Shown piece after piece: positions 34,232-42,202 of a stretch of 64,000 nucleotides of DNA. The stretch is from Bacillota bacterium (lineage in GTDB: Bacteria > Bacillota > Clostridia > Oscillospirales > Oscillospiraceae): positions 1 through 64,000 of the forward strand of contig JAETOJ010000004.1 in the NCBI GenBank assembly GCA_021768085.1. The letters are read 5' to 3'. Both the position numbers and the translations under genes were made by a program. The notes beneath the pieces are model-generated. The model made no database searches. It worked only from the letters and a program-made list of their open reading frames with translations, and was not told where the DNA came from. Numbering within the stretch: the stretch's first letter is position 1; each line of letters starts with the position of its first letter.

Positions 34232-35022
34232 CACGCCTCCGTCATCCGCTCCTCCAGCCGCCGCCGGGACAGTTCCAAATACGTCTCCTCGCTGTCGATG
34301 CCGATATAGCGCCGTCCCAGGGCCTTGGCCGCCACCCCGGTGGACGAGCTGCCGCAGAAGGGATCCAGCACCAGATCCCTGGGCAGGCTGGCCGCCTCCA
34401 GGATCCGCTCCAGCAGGTATAGCGGCTTCTGGGTGGGGTGCCGCCCCTGCCGCTTCTCCCCCGGCGGGGTGATGGGGCCCGTCCACACATCCTTCATCTG
34501 TTTGCCCCCGTTGCGTTCCTTCATCAGCTCATAGTTAAACAGGTGCTTTGCCCCCTTCTCGTCCTTCCTGGCCCAGATCACTGTCTCCGTGCTGTGGGTA
34601 AAGCACCGGCAGGTCAGATTGGGGGGCGGGTTAGTCTTTTCCCAGGTAATATTGTTGAGAATCTTAAACCCCTCCTCCTCCAGCGCCATGCCGATGCTGT
34701 AGATATTGTGGAGGGTGCCGCTGATCCAGATGGTGCCGTTGGGGGCGAGGATCTGACGGCACAGCCTGATCCACCGCCGGTTGAAGCGGTGCTTGTCCGC
34801 CAGGGCGGGGGCCTTGTCCCAGTCTCCCTTGTTCACCGACGCCATTTTGCCCCCCTGACAGGTGATCCCGTCGTTGCTCAAGAAGTACGGCGGGTCGGCA
34901 AACACCAGATCCACGCTGCCAGGGCGAATCTTTTTCAGCAGGGCGAGGGTGTCCCCCAGCAGCAGCAGCTCGTTGTCTGTCTCATAGTAGGGCGTGACGC
35001 GGCCCTTCAGGTATTCTCTCAT
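34231..35022 (-). CDS. DpnA-like adenine DNA methyltransferase (no paired nuclease)
   Basis: 263 aa. Beta-class order: catalytic DPPYFLSNDGITCQGG (about residues 44-59) precedes the SAM site DPFCGSSSTGVAAKALG (about 219). NRRWIRLCRQILAPNGTIWI, ISGTLHNIYSIGMALEEEGF and HPTQKP match DpnA (M2.DpnII), which methylates adenine in GATC. Specificity here is inferred from that resemblance. No restriction gene accompanies it, so it may be a solitary or mobile methylase. ATG 35022 follows ACAGGAGC. It sits at the end of the transporter-mtnA unit. Confidence 0.85.
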   Translation of the reverse strand: MREYLKGRVTPYYETDNELLLLGDTLALLKKIRPGSVDLVFADPPYFLSNDGITCQGGKMASVNKGDWDKAPALADKHRFNRRWIRLCRQILAPNGTIWISGTLHNIYSIGMALEEEGFKILNNITWEKTNPPPNLTCRCFTHSTETVIWARKDEKGAKHLFNYELMKERNGGKQMKDVWTGPITPPGEKRQGRHPTQKPLYLLERILEAASLPRDLVLDPFCGSSSTGVAAKALGRRYIGIDSEETYLELSRRRLEERMTEA

Positions 35023-35066
35023 GGAAAAGCTCCTGTCTGTCTAAAATGGCCGGCCAGCCGCCCTCG

Positions 35067-36125
35067 TCAAAATCCAAATTCCCGAAACGCCTTGTCAAAG
35101 GGCGGATAGGCGATCCCCTTCTCGGTGATAAACCCAGTCACCAGCCTGTGAGCCGTCACGTCGAAGGCAGGGTTGTCCACCTTCACCCTCTCCGGAGCCA
35201 TCCGGTGGGCGTACCACAGCTCGGTGACCTCCTCCGGCGGGCGCTCCTCGATGGGGATCTCCTCCCCGCACGATAAGCTCATGTCGATGGTGGACGACGG
35301 GGCGCACACGTAGAAGGGGATGCCGTAGTGCCGGGCCAGGATGGCCACGCCGCTGGTGCCGATCTTGTTGGCGAAGTCCCCGTTGGCGCACACCCGGTCG
35401 CAGCCCACCAACACGATGTCCACCTTGCCCTTTGCCATGGTGGCGGAGGCCATGTTGTCGCAGATCAGGGTGGTGTCCACCCCGGCAGACTGGAGCTCAA
35501 AGGCGGTGAGCCGCGCCCCCTGGAGCAGGGGCCGTGTCTCGTCGCAGTACACCCGTAGATCCGTCCAGCCCGCCTCCAGGGCGGCGTAGACGGGGGCCAG
35601 GGCGGTGCCGTACTTGGCGGTGGCCAGCGTCCCGGCGTTGCAGTGGGTGAGGATGCCGTCCCCGGGCCGCAGCAGGCCCAGGCCAAACCGCCCGATGGCC
35701 CGGCTGATGGCGATGTCCTCCTCCCGGATGGCGTCCGCCTCCCGCCGCAGCAGGGACTTCAGCTCCGCTACAGGCAGGGCCCGGTTCCCCTCCGCCGTCC
35801 CCAGCATCCGCGCCAGCGCCCAGGACAGGTTGACGGCGGTGGGCCGGGAGGCGTTGAGCTTGTCCGCCGCCTGCCGCAGGGAGGACAGGAAGTTCTCTCT
35901 GTCCTCAGTGTCCAGCCCCAGAGCCGCCAAGTACAGCCCATAGGCCGCCGCCACCCCGATGGCCGGGGCCCCCCGCACCCGCAAGGCGCGGATGGCCTCC
36001 ACGATCTCGTCCGTCTCCGTCAGGGACAGGTACTTGACCTCCCCCGGCAGTAGGGTCTGATCCAGTATCACCAGCGCCCGTCCGTCCGCGGACAGGGCCG
36101 CGCTCTCCAGCGTCAGCGGATCCAT
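35067..36125 (-). CDS. mtnA: S-methyl-5-thioribose-1-phosphate isomerase
   Basis: 352 aa. RVRGAPAIGVAAAYGLYLAA, THCNAGTLATAKYGTALAPV (catalytic Cys), VGCDRVCANGDFANKIGT (catalytic Asp) and the C-terminal TAHRLVTGFITEKGI are the MtnA / eIF2B-like isomerase signatures. It converts methylthioribose-1-P (or 5-deoxyribose-1-P) to the ribulose form. One base separates it from the upstream binding-protein gene, so it is in the transporter operon. No other mtn gene is nearby, which may point to the shorter DHAP-shunt type salvage. Confidence 0.92.
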   Translation of the reverse strand: MDPLTLESAALSADGRALVILDQTLLPGEVKYLSLTETDEIVEAIRALRVRGAPAIGVAAAYGLYLAALGLDTEDRENFLSSLRQAADKLNASRPTAVNLSWALARMLGTAEGNRALPVAELKSLLRREADAIREEDIAISRAIGRFGLGLLRPGDGILTHCNAGTLATAKYGTALAPVYAALEAGWTDLRVYCDETRPLLQGARLTAFELQSAGVDTTLICDNMASATMAKGKVDIVLVGCDRVCANGDFANKIGTSGVAILARHYGIPFYVCAPSSTIDMSLSCGEEIPIEERPPEEVTELWYAHRMAPERVKVDNPAFDVTAHRLVTGFITEKGIAYPPFDKAFREFGF

Positions 36126-36126
36126 G

Positions 36127-36945
36127 CTATCCCTCCTTGGAGATGTCGATGCCGAAATACTTCACGGACAGCTCGGTGAGGGTGCCGTCCGCCGCCAGCT
36201 CCCCCAGGATTTTATCCAGCTCTGCCCGCAGCGCGTCGCTGTCCGCCCCCTTCCGCAGAGGGATGGCCGTCTGGGTGACGTTGGGATCCACGCAGGCCAC
36301 CTTGATGGGGGCCTCCGGGTGCTGGACAAGGTAGTCGTTGTAACTCACCTCGGCGTTGAGGGTGGCGTCAATCCGCCCCGAGGTCAGCAGCTCGATGGTC
36401 TGGATGAAGTCGTCCACCGGGGTGACGGTGGCCCCGTAGCTCTCCGCCACCTTGGAATAGGTGCTGTTCAGGGTGTTGGCGGTGGACTTGCCGTCCAGAT
36501 CCCCCATGGACTGGATGGAGGTATCGTCCGCCCGGACAACCACCACCGTGCGGTTGTAGGCGTAGGGCACGGTGAAGTCGTACTTCTCCCGCCGGTTGTC
36601 GTCGATGTCCACGCCGTTGATGATCACATCATACCGTCCGGCCTCCAGCCCCGCCAGCAATCCGGTGAACTCGCCCTCCACGAAGTTCACCTTCACCCCC
36701 AACTTTTCCCCGATGAGCTGGGCCACCTCCACGTCGTAGCCCACCAACTCCCCGGCTTCGTTGTGGTAGCCCCAAGGGGCCCAGGTGCCCTCCAGGGCCA
36801 CCGTGATCTCCCCTTTGGCCTGGATGCAGGCCAGCAGGTCGCCCCCCTTGTCCTCCCCCTTGGGGGCGCAGCCCGTCAGCAGCAGCAGGCCCAGCACAAC
36901 AACTGCCACGGCGGACACCGCCGCGGCGAAACGCTTGAACTTCAT
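36127..36945 (-). CDS. Amino-acid ABC transporter substrate-binding lipoprotein
   Basis: 272 aa. The signal peptide ends in lipobox LLTGC (about residue 25), so it is a lipoprotein on the outer face of the membrane. SBP_bac_3 fold with ITVALEGTWAPWGYHNEAGE, LVGYDVEVAQLIGEKLGVKV and AGLEAGRYDVIINGV, typical of polar amino acid (Glu/Gln/cystine) binders. The ligand is not predictable. It is the third gene from the promoter, separated from the ATPase by 179 bp of hairpin-rich sequence. Confidence 0.9.
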   Translation of the reverse strand: MKFKRFAAAVSAVAVVVLGLLLLTGCAPKGEDKGGDLLACIQAKGEITVALEGTWAPWGYHNEAGELVGYDVEVAQLIGEKLGVKVNFVEGEFTGLLAGLEAGRYDVIINGVDIDDNRREKYDFTVPYAYNRTVVVVRADDTSIQSMGDLDGKSTANTLNSTYSKVAESYGATVTPVDDFIQTIELLTSGRIDATLNAEVSYNDYLVQHPEAPIKVACVDPNVTQTAIPLRKGADSDALRAELDKILGELAADGTLTELSVKYFGIDISKEG

Positions 36946-37124
36946 GGCTAAAAACTCCTTATATTAATTCCCCATAAAACGACAAAATCGTTTTATGGGG
37001 GCCGCGGACCCGGGCCGGCGGCGCAGCCACCAGGAATGTTGTCAACACGTTTCCTGCGTGCCGGAGGCGCGGGGCGTGCAACGCCGCAATAAAAATATTT
37101 TTAATCTTTTTATCAGGAAACAGT
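36946..37124 (-). promoter_or_regulatory. Hairpin-rich spacer between ATPase and binding-protein genes
   Basis: It contains CCATAAAACGA/TCGTTTTATGG (perfect 11-bp stem, ~36971-36997) just before the ribosome-binding site of the binding-protein gene. An AT-rich run with AAAAATATTTTTA lies nearer the ATPase end. Such spacers often stabilise the downstream mRNA so that binding protein is made in excess. No extra gene is seen. Confidence 0.4.
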
Positions 37125-37862
37125 TTATGTTTGATCCGTTTGCAGGAATACCCTGGTTCGCTCCTGCCTGGGCGCCTCAAAGATCTGCCGGGATGGCCCG
37201 GCCTCCACCACCACGCCGCCCTCCATAAACACCACCTGGCTGGACACAGTGCGGGCGAACCCCAGCTCATGGGTCACCACCAGCATGGTCATCCCCTCCT
37301 CCGCCAGCTGCCGCATGACAGCCAACACCTCCCCCGTCAGCTCCGGATCCAGGGCGGAGGTGGGCTCGTCGAAGTAGAGGATCTCCGGTTGGGCGGCGAT
37401 GGCCCGGGCAATGGCCGTTCGCTGCTGTTGCCCGCCGGACAGCTGGCTGGGATAGTGATCCGCCCGGTCCAACATCCCCACCTTGTCCAAGGCTCGGCGG
37501 GCAGTTTTAATCGCCTCCGTTTTGGGGATCCCCCGGCCGGTGATCAGCCCCTCGGTGACGTTTTCCAGGGCGGTCTTGTTGAGGAACAGGTTGTAACTCT
37601 GGAACACAAAGGCGGTCTTTTTCCGCAGCCGCGACACATCCCGTTTGGCCATCCGGGCCAAGTCGAACCGCTCCCCATCAAAGGTAAGAACGCCTTCGTC
37701 TGCCCGCTCCAAAAAGTTGACGCACCGCAGCAGGGTGGTCTTGCCCGATCCACTGGGCCCCAAAATAGCCACCACGTCCCCTTTGTCCACCGACAGCTCC
37801 ACACCCTTGAGCACCTTTAGCGCCCCGAAGGACTTGTGGACGTTTTCCACGCGCAACAGCAT
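37125..37862 (-). CDS. Amino-acid ABC transporter ATP-binding protein
   Basis: 245 aa, GlnQ-type. Walker A LGPSGSGKTTLLRC, signature LSGGQQQRTAIARAIA, Walker B ILYFDEPTSALDPELTGEV and switch His in VVTHELGFARTV. Powers uptake with the neighbouring permease and binding protein. ATG 37862 is 3 bp after the permease stop. Confidence 0.93.
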   Translation of the reverse strand: MLLRVENVHKSFGALKVLKGVELSVDKGDVVAILGPSGSGKTTLLRCVNFLERADEGVLTFDGERFDLARMAKRDVSRLRKKTAFVFQSYNLFLNKTALENVTEGLITGRGIPKTEAIKTARRALDKVGMLDRADHYPSQLSGGQQQRTAIARAIAAQPEILYFDEPTSALDPELTGEVLAVMRQLAEEGMTMLVVTHELGFARTVSSQVVFMEGGVVVEAGPSRQIFEAPRQERTRVFLQTDQT

Positions 37863-37865
37863 CGG

Positions 37866-38549
37866 CTACACCCCCCGGTTCTCATATGCGCTCAGCCGCT
37901 TCTCGCCTATGCGCTGGAGCCAGGTCAGCACGGTGGAGAACAGCAGGTAGATCAGCCCTACCTCGATATACAGCGCCAGGGGTTCGTACACCCGGGCGTT
38001 GATCTGCTCCGTGGCCCGGAGCATCTCCACCACCGTGATGTTGGCCGCCAGGGAGGTGTCCTTCACCATGGCGATGATCGAGTTGGACAGGGGCGGAAAG
38101 GCGGTACGCATGGCCTGGGGCAGGATGATCCGCCTCATCGTCTGTAAGTAGCTCAGCCCCGCACACAATCCCGCCTCCAGCTGTCCGGAGGGCACCGCTT
38201 CCAGTGCGGCCCGGACGGTCTCAGCGCAGTAGGCCCCCTCGTTCAGCGAGAACACGATGACAGCGGCGGGGAAGGGGGCGATGGTGATCCCCACCTTGGG
38301 CATCCCGAAGAACACCACAAAGAGCTGCACCAGCAAAGGGGTGCCTCGAAAGATCCAGATGTAAAACCGGCAGATCGGGGTAATCACCGGCACCCGGGCG
38401 AACTGGGCCAGGGCCGCCGCCACCGCGATCACCATGGCGATGGAAAAGGCGATGGCGGTGAGCGGCAGGGTCACCGTCAGGCCGGGGATAAGGATTTTGG
38501 GGAAGGAATCCACCAATATATCCAGCAGGCGGCTATCCATAGTGGTCAC
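37866..38549 (-). CDS. Amino-acid ABC transporter permease
   Basis: 227 aa, HisM/GlnP type with about five membrane helices. The EAA loop reads EAGLCAGLSYLQTMRRIILP with QAMRTAFPPLSNSI. First gene of the operon permease-ATPase-binding protein-mtnA-methylase. ATG 38549 follows AAGGAGTGACCACT, which itself follows the inverted repeat over the predicted transcription start. Confidence 0.92.
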   Translation of the reverse strand: MTTMDSRLLDILVDSFPKILIPGLTVTLPLTAIAFSIAMVIAVAAALAQFARVPVITPICRFYIWIFRGTPLLVQLFVVFFGMPKVGITIAPFPAAVIVFSLNEGAYCAETVRAALEAVPSGQLEAGLCAGLSYLQTMRRIILPQAMRTAFPPLSNSIIAMVKDTSLAANITVVEMLRATEQINARVYEPLALYIEVGLIYLLFSTVLTWLQRIGEKRLSAYENRGV

Positions 38550-38557
38550 TCCTTACG

Positions 38558-38585
38558 TTGGGGGACGGCTTTCACCGTCCCCCAA
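38558..38585 (-). promoter_or_regulatory. Inverted repeat over the transporter-operon start site (possible operator)
   Basis: TTGGGGGACGG (38558-38568) and CCGTCCCCCAA (38575-38585) are perfect 11-bp arms with a 6-bp centre. The right arm abuts the -10 box and the predicted start (~38578) falls inside the repeat. A full RNA hairpin would therefore not be transcribed, so a repressor operator is the better reading. Confidence 0.5.
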
Positions 38586-38613
38586 GTATACCCCCGCCGC
38601 CGAGGAAATGCAA
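38585..38613 (-). promoter_or_regulatory. Promoter of the amino-acid transporter operon
   Basis: Minus strand TTGCAT (38613-38608), a 17-bp spacer and TATACT (38590-38585). Confidence 0.65.
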
Positions 38614-38660
38614 ATACTTAAAACGAATATCCTATCATAGCCCAGAGGCATCATCGTTCC

Positions 38661-40640
38661 TCAGCACAGCTTGGCCCCGGCGGGGATGGCGTCGTCCACC
38701 ATCAGCAGGTGGAGCCGCTCCTCCCCCTGCTCGGTGTGGACGGCGGAGATGAGCATACCGCAGCTGTCCAGCCCCATCATCTTCCGGGGGGGCAGGTTGA
38801 CGATGGCCACCAGAGTCTTGCCCACCAGCTCCTCCGGCTTATAGTACATGGCGATGCCGGACAAGATCTGCCGATCCGTCCCCGAGCCGTCGTCCAGGGT
38901 AAAGCGCAGCAGCTTGGCAGACTTCTTCACGTTCTCACAGGCTTTGACCTTGACGGCCCGGAAGTCGGACTTGCAGAAGGTGTCGAAGTCCACCTGCTCC
39001 TCCAGGAAGGGCTCCACCTCCAGGGCGGGCAGGGCGACCTTTTTGGCCTCCTCCATGATGGCGTCCAATTCCTTCAGCTCCTTATCCATGTCGATCCGCG
39101 GGAACAGGTTGTCCCCCCGCCGTACCGTAACCGTCTTGGGCAGAGCGCCCCAGCTGGCGGCGCTGTCCCAGGTGGAGCAGCCCTCGTCCGCGCCGATCTG
39201 CCGCAGCACCTCCCCGGCGGACTGGGGCATAAAGGGGGTGAGCAGGATGGCGCACACCCGCAGGGCCTCCAGCAGGTGGTACATCACGAAGGCCAGCCGG
39301 GGGCCGTTGGCCTCCATGTCCCGGGCCAGCACCCAGGGGGCGTTCTCGTCGATATACTTGTTGGCCCGCTGGATCACCTTGAAGATCTCCTCCAGGGCGT
39401 TCTGGAACTGGAACTTCTCCATCTGTTCCTCGTACTTGTCCCGGAGGTTGGAGATGGCGGCCACCAGCTCCCCGTCCTTGTCCATATCCCGAGCCTGATC
39501 CTCCGGCAGGGTGCCGCCGAAATATTTCTCCACCATGGACACGGTGCGGCTCACCAGGTTGCCCAGGTCGTTGGCCAGGTCGTTGTTGATGGTCTGGATC
39601 AGCAGCTCATTGGTGAAGTTGCCGTCGGAGCCAAAGGGGAAGGAGCGCAGCAGGAAAAACCGCAGGGCATCCACGCCATACCGCTGGGACAGCAGGTGGG
39701 GATCCACCACGTTACCCTTGGACTTGGACATCTTGTCCCCGTTGAAGTTGAGCCAGCCGTGGCCGTACACCTTCTTGGGCAAGGGCAGTCCCATGCTCAT
39801 GAGGAAGGCGGGCCAGTAGATGGAGTGGAACCGGACGATCTCCTTGCCCACGAAGTGGGCGTCGGCGGGCCAGAATTTCTCCACGTCGTCATATTTCTCG
39901 TTTTGATAACCCAGCGCAGTCATATAGTTGAACAGCGCGTCCAGCCACACATACACCACATGGCCCGGGTCGAAGTCCACCGGCACCCCCCAGGTGAAGG
40001 AGGTGCGGGACACGCACAGATCCTGCAAGCCCCCCTCGCAGTCGATGAAGTTGTTCACCATCTCGTGCACCCGGCTCTTGGGCTCCAGGAAGTCGGTGTT
40101 CAGCAGCAGATCCCGCACCCGGTCGGCGTACTTGGACGCCCGGAAGAAGTAGGCCTCCTCCTCCGCGTCCATCACCTCCCGGCCGCAGTCAGGGCACTTG
40201 CCGTCCACCAACTGGGATTCCGTCCAGAAGGACTCGCAAGGCTTGCAGTACTTGCCCTTGTAGGAGCCCTTGTAGATGTCCCCGTTGTCGTACATTTTCC
40301 GGAATATTTTCTGGATGGATTCCACATGGTAATCATCGGTGGTGCGGATGAACCGGTTATAGCTGATGTTCATCAGCTTCCACAGGTCCAGCACGCCGCC
40401 GGGGGCGGCCACGATGTTGTCCACAAACTCCTGGGGGGTGACGCCGGCCTCCTTGGCCTTGTCCTCGATCTTCTGGCCGTGCTCGTCGGTGCCGGTGAGG
40501 AACATCACGTCGTAGCCGCACAGCCGCTTGTATCGGGCCATGGCGTCGGTGGCCACGGTGCAGTAGGCGTGGCCGATGTGCAGCTTACCGGACGGGTAGT
40601 AAATCGGAGTGGTAATATAGTAGTTCTTTTTCTCATTCAT
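38661..40640 (-). CDS. metG: Methionyl-tRNA synthetase
   Basis: 659 aa. Class I signatures PSGKLHIGHAY (HIGH) and KMSKSKGNV (KMSKS), a zinc knuckle with CKPC and CPDC (residues ~130-150), an anticodon-binding helical domain, and a C-terminal EMAP/Trbp111 tRNA-binding domain (DFRAVKVKACENV to MLISAVH). Charges tRNA-Met. The start ATG 40640 overlaps the upstream membrane-protein gene by 8 bp. Last gene of the long leftward cluster. Confidence 0.96.
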   Translation of the reverse strand: MNEKKNYYITTPIYYPSGKLHIGHAYCTVATDAMARYKRLCGYDVMFLTGTDEHGQKIEDKAKEAGVTPQEFVDNIVAAPGGVLDLWKLMNISYNRFIRTTDDYHVESIQKIFRKMYDNGDIYKGSYKGKYCKPCESFWTESQLVDGKCPDCGREVMDAEEEAYFFRASKYADRVRDLLLNTDFLEPKSRVHEMVNNFIDCEGGLQDLCVSRTSFTWGVPVDFDPGHVVYVWLDALFNYMTALGYQNEKYDDVEKFWPADAHFVGKEIVRFHSIYWPAFLMSMGLPLPKKVYGHGWLNFNGDKMSKSKGNVVDPHLLSQRYGVDALRFFLLRSFPFGSDGNFTNELLIQTINNDLANDLGNLVSRTVSMVEKYFGGTLPEDQARDMDKDGELVAAISNLRDKYEEQMEKFQFQNALEEIFKVIQRANKYIDENAPWVLARDMEANGPRLAFVMYHLLEALRVCAILLTPFMPQSAGEVLRQIGADEGCSTWDSAASWGALPKTVTVRRGDNLFPRIDMDKELKELDAIMEEAKKVALPALEVEPFLEEQVDFDTFCKSDFRAVKVKACENVKKSAKLLRFTLDDGSGTDRQILSGIAMYYKPEELVGKTLVAIVNLPPRKMMGLDSCGMLISAVHTEQGEERLHLLMVDDAIPAGAKLC

Positions 40641-41562
40641 CGGTGATTTCCTCCTCTATGCTTGCTTCCTCCGGGCTGGGCCGGGCCGAATGCTCCAAAT
40701 AGGGGGGCAGCCGCCACAGCACCCCCGCCGCCGCCAGCAGTTGGGACAGCAGCAGCAGCGCGTCCCCGGTCTCAGCGGCCAACAGGGAGCCCCCCACCGC
40801 CAGCCGGGCGGACAGCTCCGCCAGCACGGTGGCCAGCGGCGCCGCGGACAGGATCACGGTCATGCCCGCCATCCACAGCAGGCGGCGGGGCCGGGGGGCC
40901 CCGGCGGACATACCGGCAAAGTCCATATAGAACCCCATGCCCGCCACAATGGCGATGAGCTGGGGGGCGTAATCCCATTGGACGGGGTTGGCGGCGTGGG
41001 CCCGGAAACTCTCCATCAGCCACACGCAGCCCGCCACCCCGGGCAGGGCGGCGGAAAAGCCTCCCTTGCCCCGCCTGCCGGGGCTCAGTCCGTCCCGGCC
41101 CATCTGGAGCAGGCCCAGGGCCGCCAGCAGCGCCCCCGCCGCCGTGGCCAGGGTGAGCATCCCATTGTTGCTGGGGGGCTGGACGCCGGCCTCCCGGGCC
41201 ATCTGGTAGAGCTGGAACTGATCCACTCCCACCACGAACAGCACCGGCACCGCCAGCGCCGCCAGCGCCGCCGATGCCACCGTTAGGACGGGGAACACCG
41301 GATCCCCTCGGGTCACGAACACCATGTCCCAGCGGCGGGCCGGATCCGGTCCCCCCCGGCCCATGGCCAGCAGGATCAGCCACGCCCCCGCCATCACCAG
41401 CAGGCACACCAGGATCACGCTGGCCTGGGCCCCCGGTGTGGCCAGGCCGGTGTCCGGCTCAAAGGCGGAGGCCAGCTGCCACCGCCGCACCAGGGCCGCG
41501 GCCAGTGCCGCCGCCCCCACGGAGATCAGCCAGGTCGTCCGCCTGGATACGCTGTTTTTCAT
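40633..41562 (-). CDS. Uncharacterised polytopic membrane protein
   Basis: 309 aa with about eight hydrophobic segments, including WLISVGAAALAAALV near the start, VILVCLLVMAGAWLILLAMG, VPVLFVVGVDQFQLY and the C-terminal LLLSQLLAAAGVLW. No enzyme motif. The charged tail ends EEASIEEEITDE. ATG 41562 follows GAGGTGGAAGCG; the longer frame would overlap lepB and is rejected. It lies between lepB and metG with short overlaps. Family unknown to me. Confidence 0.72.
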   Translation of the reverse strand: MKNSVSRRTTWLISVGAAALAAALVRRWQLASAFEPDTGLATPGAQASVILVCLLVMAGAWLILLAMGRGGPDPARRWDMVFVTRGDPVFPVLTVASAALAALAVPVLFVVGVDQFQLYQMAREAGVQPPSNNGMLTLATAAGALLAALGLLQMGRDGLSPGRRGKGGFSAALPGVAGCVWLMESFRAHAANPVQWDYAPQLIAIVAGMGFYMDFAGMSAGAPRPRRLLWMAGMTVILSAAPLATVLAELSARLAVGGSLLAAETGDALLLLSQLLAAAGVLWRLPPYLEHSARPSPEEASIEEEITDE

Positions 41563-41572
41563 CGCTTCCACC

Positions 41573-42202
41573 TCATAATCCCTGCCAGTGGTTGAAGGGG
41601 AACAGCACCGCCAGCCCCCGGCCAATGACGCACCGGGTGTCCACGATCCCGATGTCGGGATGGCGGCTGTCGGCGGAGTGGTTGCGGTTGTCCCCCATGA
41701 CGAAGATGCACCCTTCGGGCACCTCCACATGGTTGACCCCCTCCCCCCAGCCCGGCAGGCGCATGGGTTCGTTGATATAGTCCTCCTGAAGGGCCTGACC
41801 GTCCACGTACACCGTGCCGGTATTGTAGTCGATGTCCACCCGCTGTCCGCCGGTGGCGATGACCCGCTTGATGATGGAGTCCTCCTGGTAGTGCTCCTGG
41901 GTGAGCACCACGATGTCCCCCTGCTTGGGCTGGTAGCCCAGGGCCCAGACGAAGATCAGATCCCGCTCCCACAGGGTGCTCTCCATGGACGGCCCGCTGA
42001 CCACGATCACCCGGGCCACAAAGGTGAACAGCAGCACAAACACCGCCATCATCCCCACCAGCACCCGCACATTCAGGTACAGATCCCGGCTGGCGGAGCC
42101 GTCCCGTTTGGCCCTGCCGCCGGCGGGATCCTGCCCCTCCTCCGGGGCGGGGCTGTCCCGCAACTCGTCTAACTTATCATCCATCCGATTGTCCCTTTCC
42201 AT
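41573..42202 (-). CDS. lepB: Signal peptidase I
   Basis: 209 aa. A charged N-terminal tail of ~45 residues, one membrane anchor ([20 protein letters not shown]), catalytic Ser in SGPSMESTL, catalytic Lys in [11 protein letters not shown], and box [13 protein letters not shown]. Cleaves signal peptides of exported proteins. Start 42202 is served by GGAAGG; ATG 42184, served by AAAGGG, is equally possible. Both overlap the ftsH stop region. Confidence 0.93.
   Translation of the reverse strand: MERDNRMDDKLDELRDSPAPEEGQDPAGGRAKRDGSASRDLYLNVRVLVGMMAVFVLLFTFVARVIVVSGPSMESTLWERDLIFVWALGYQPKQGDIVVLTQEHYQEDSIIKRVIATGGQRVDIDYNTGTVYVDGQALQEDYINEPMRLPGWGEGVNHVEVPEGCIFVMGDNRNHSADSRHPDIGIVDTRCVIGRGLAVLFPFNHWQGL

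Noticed and set aside
38558-38585. Terminator of metG
   Set aside because: The inverted repeat lies upstream of the permease start, on the far side of metG's 3' end, with no T-tract in the right place. It overlaps the permease promoter's start site.
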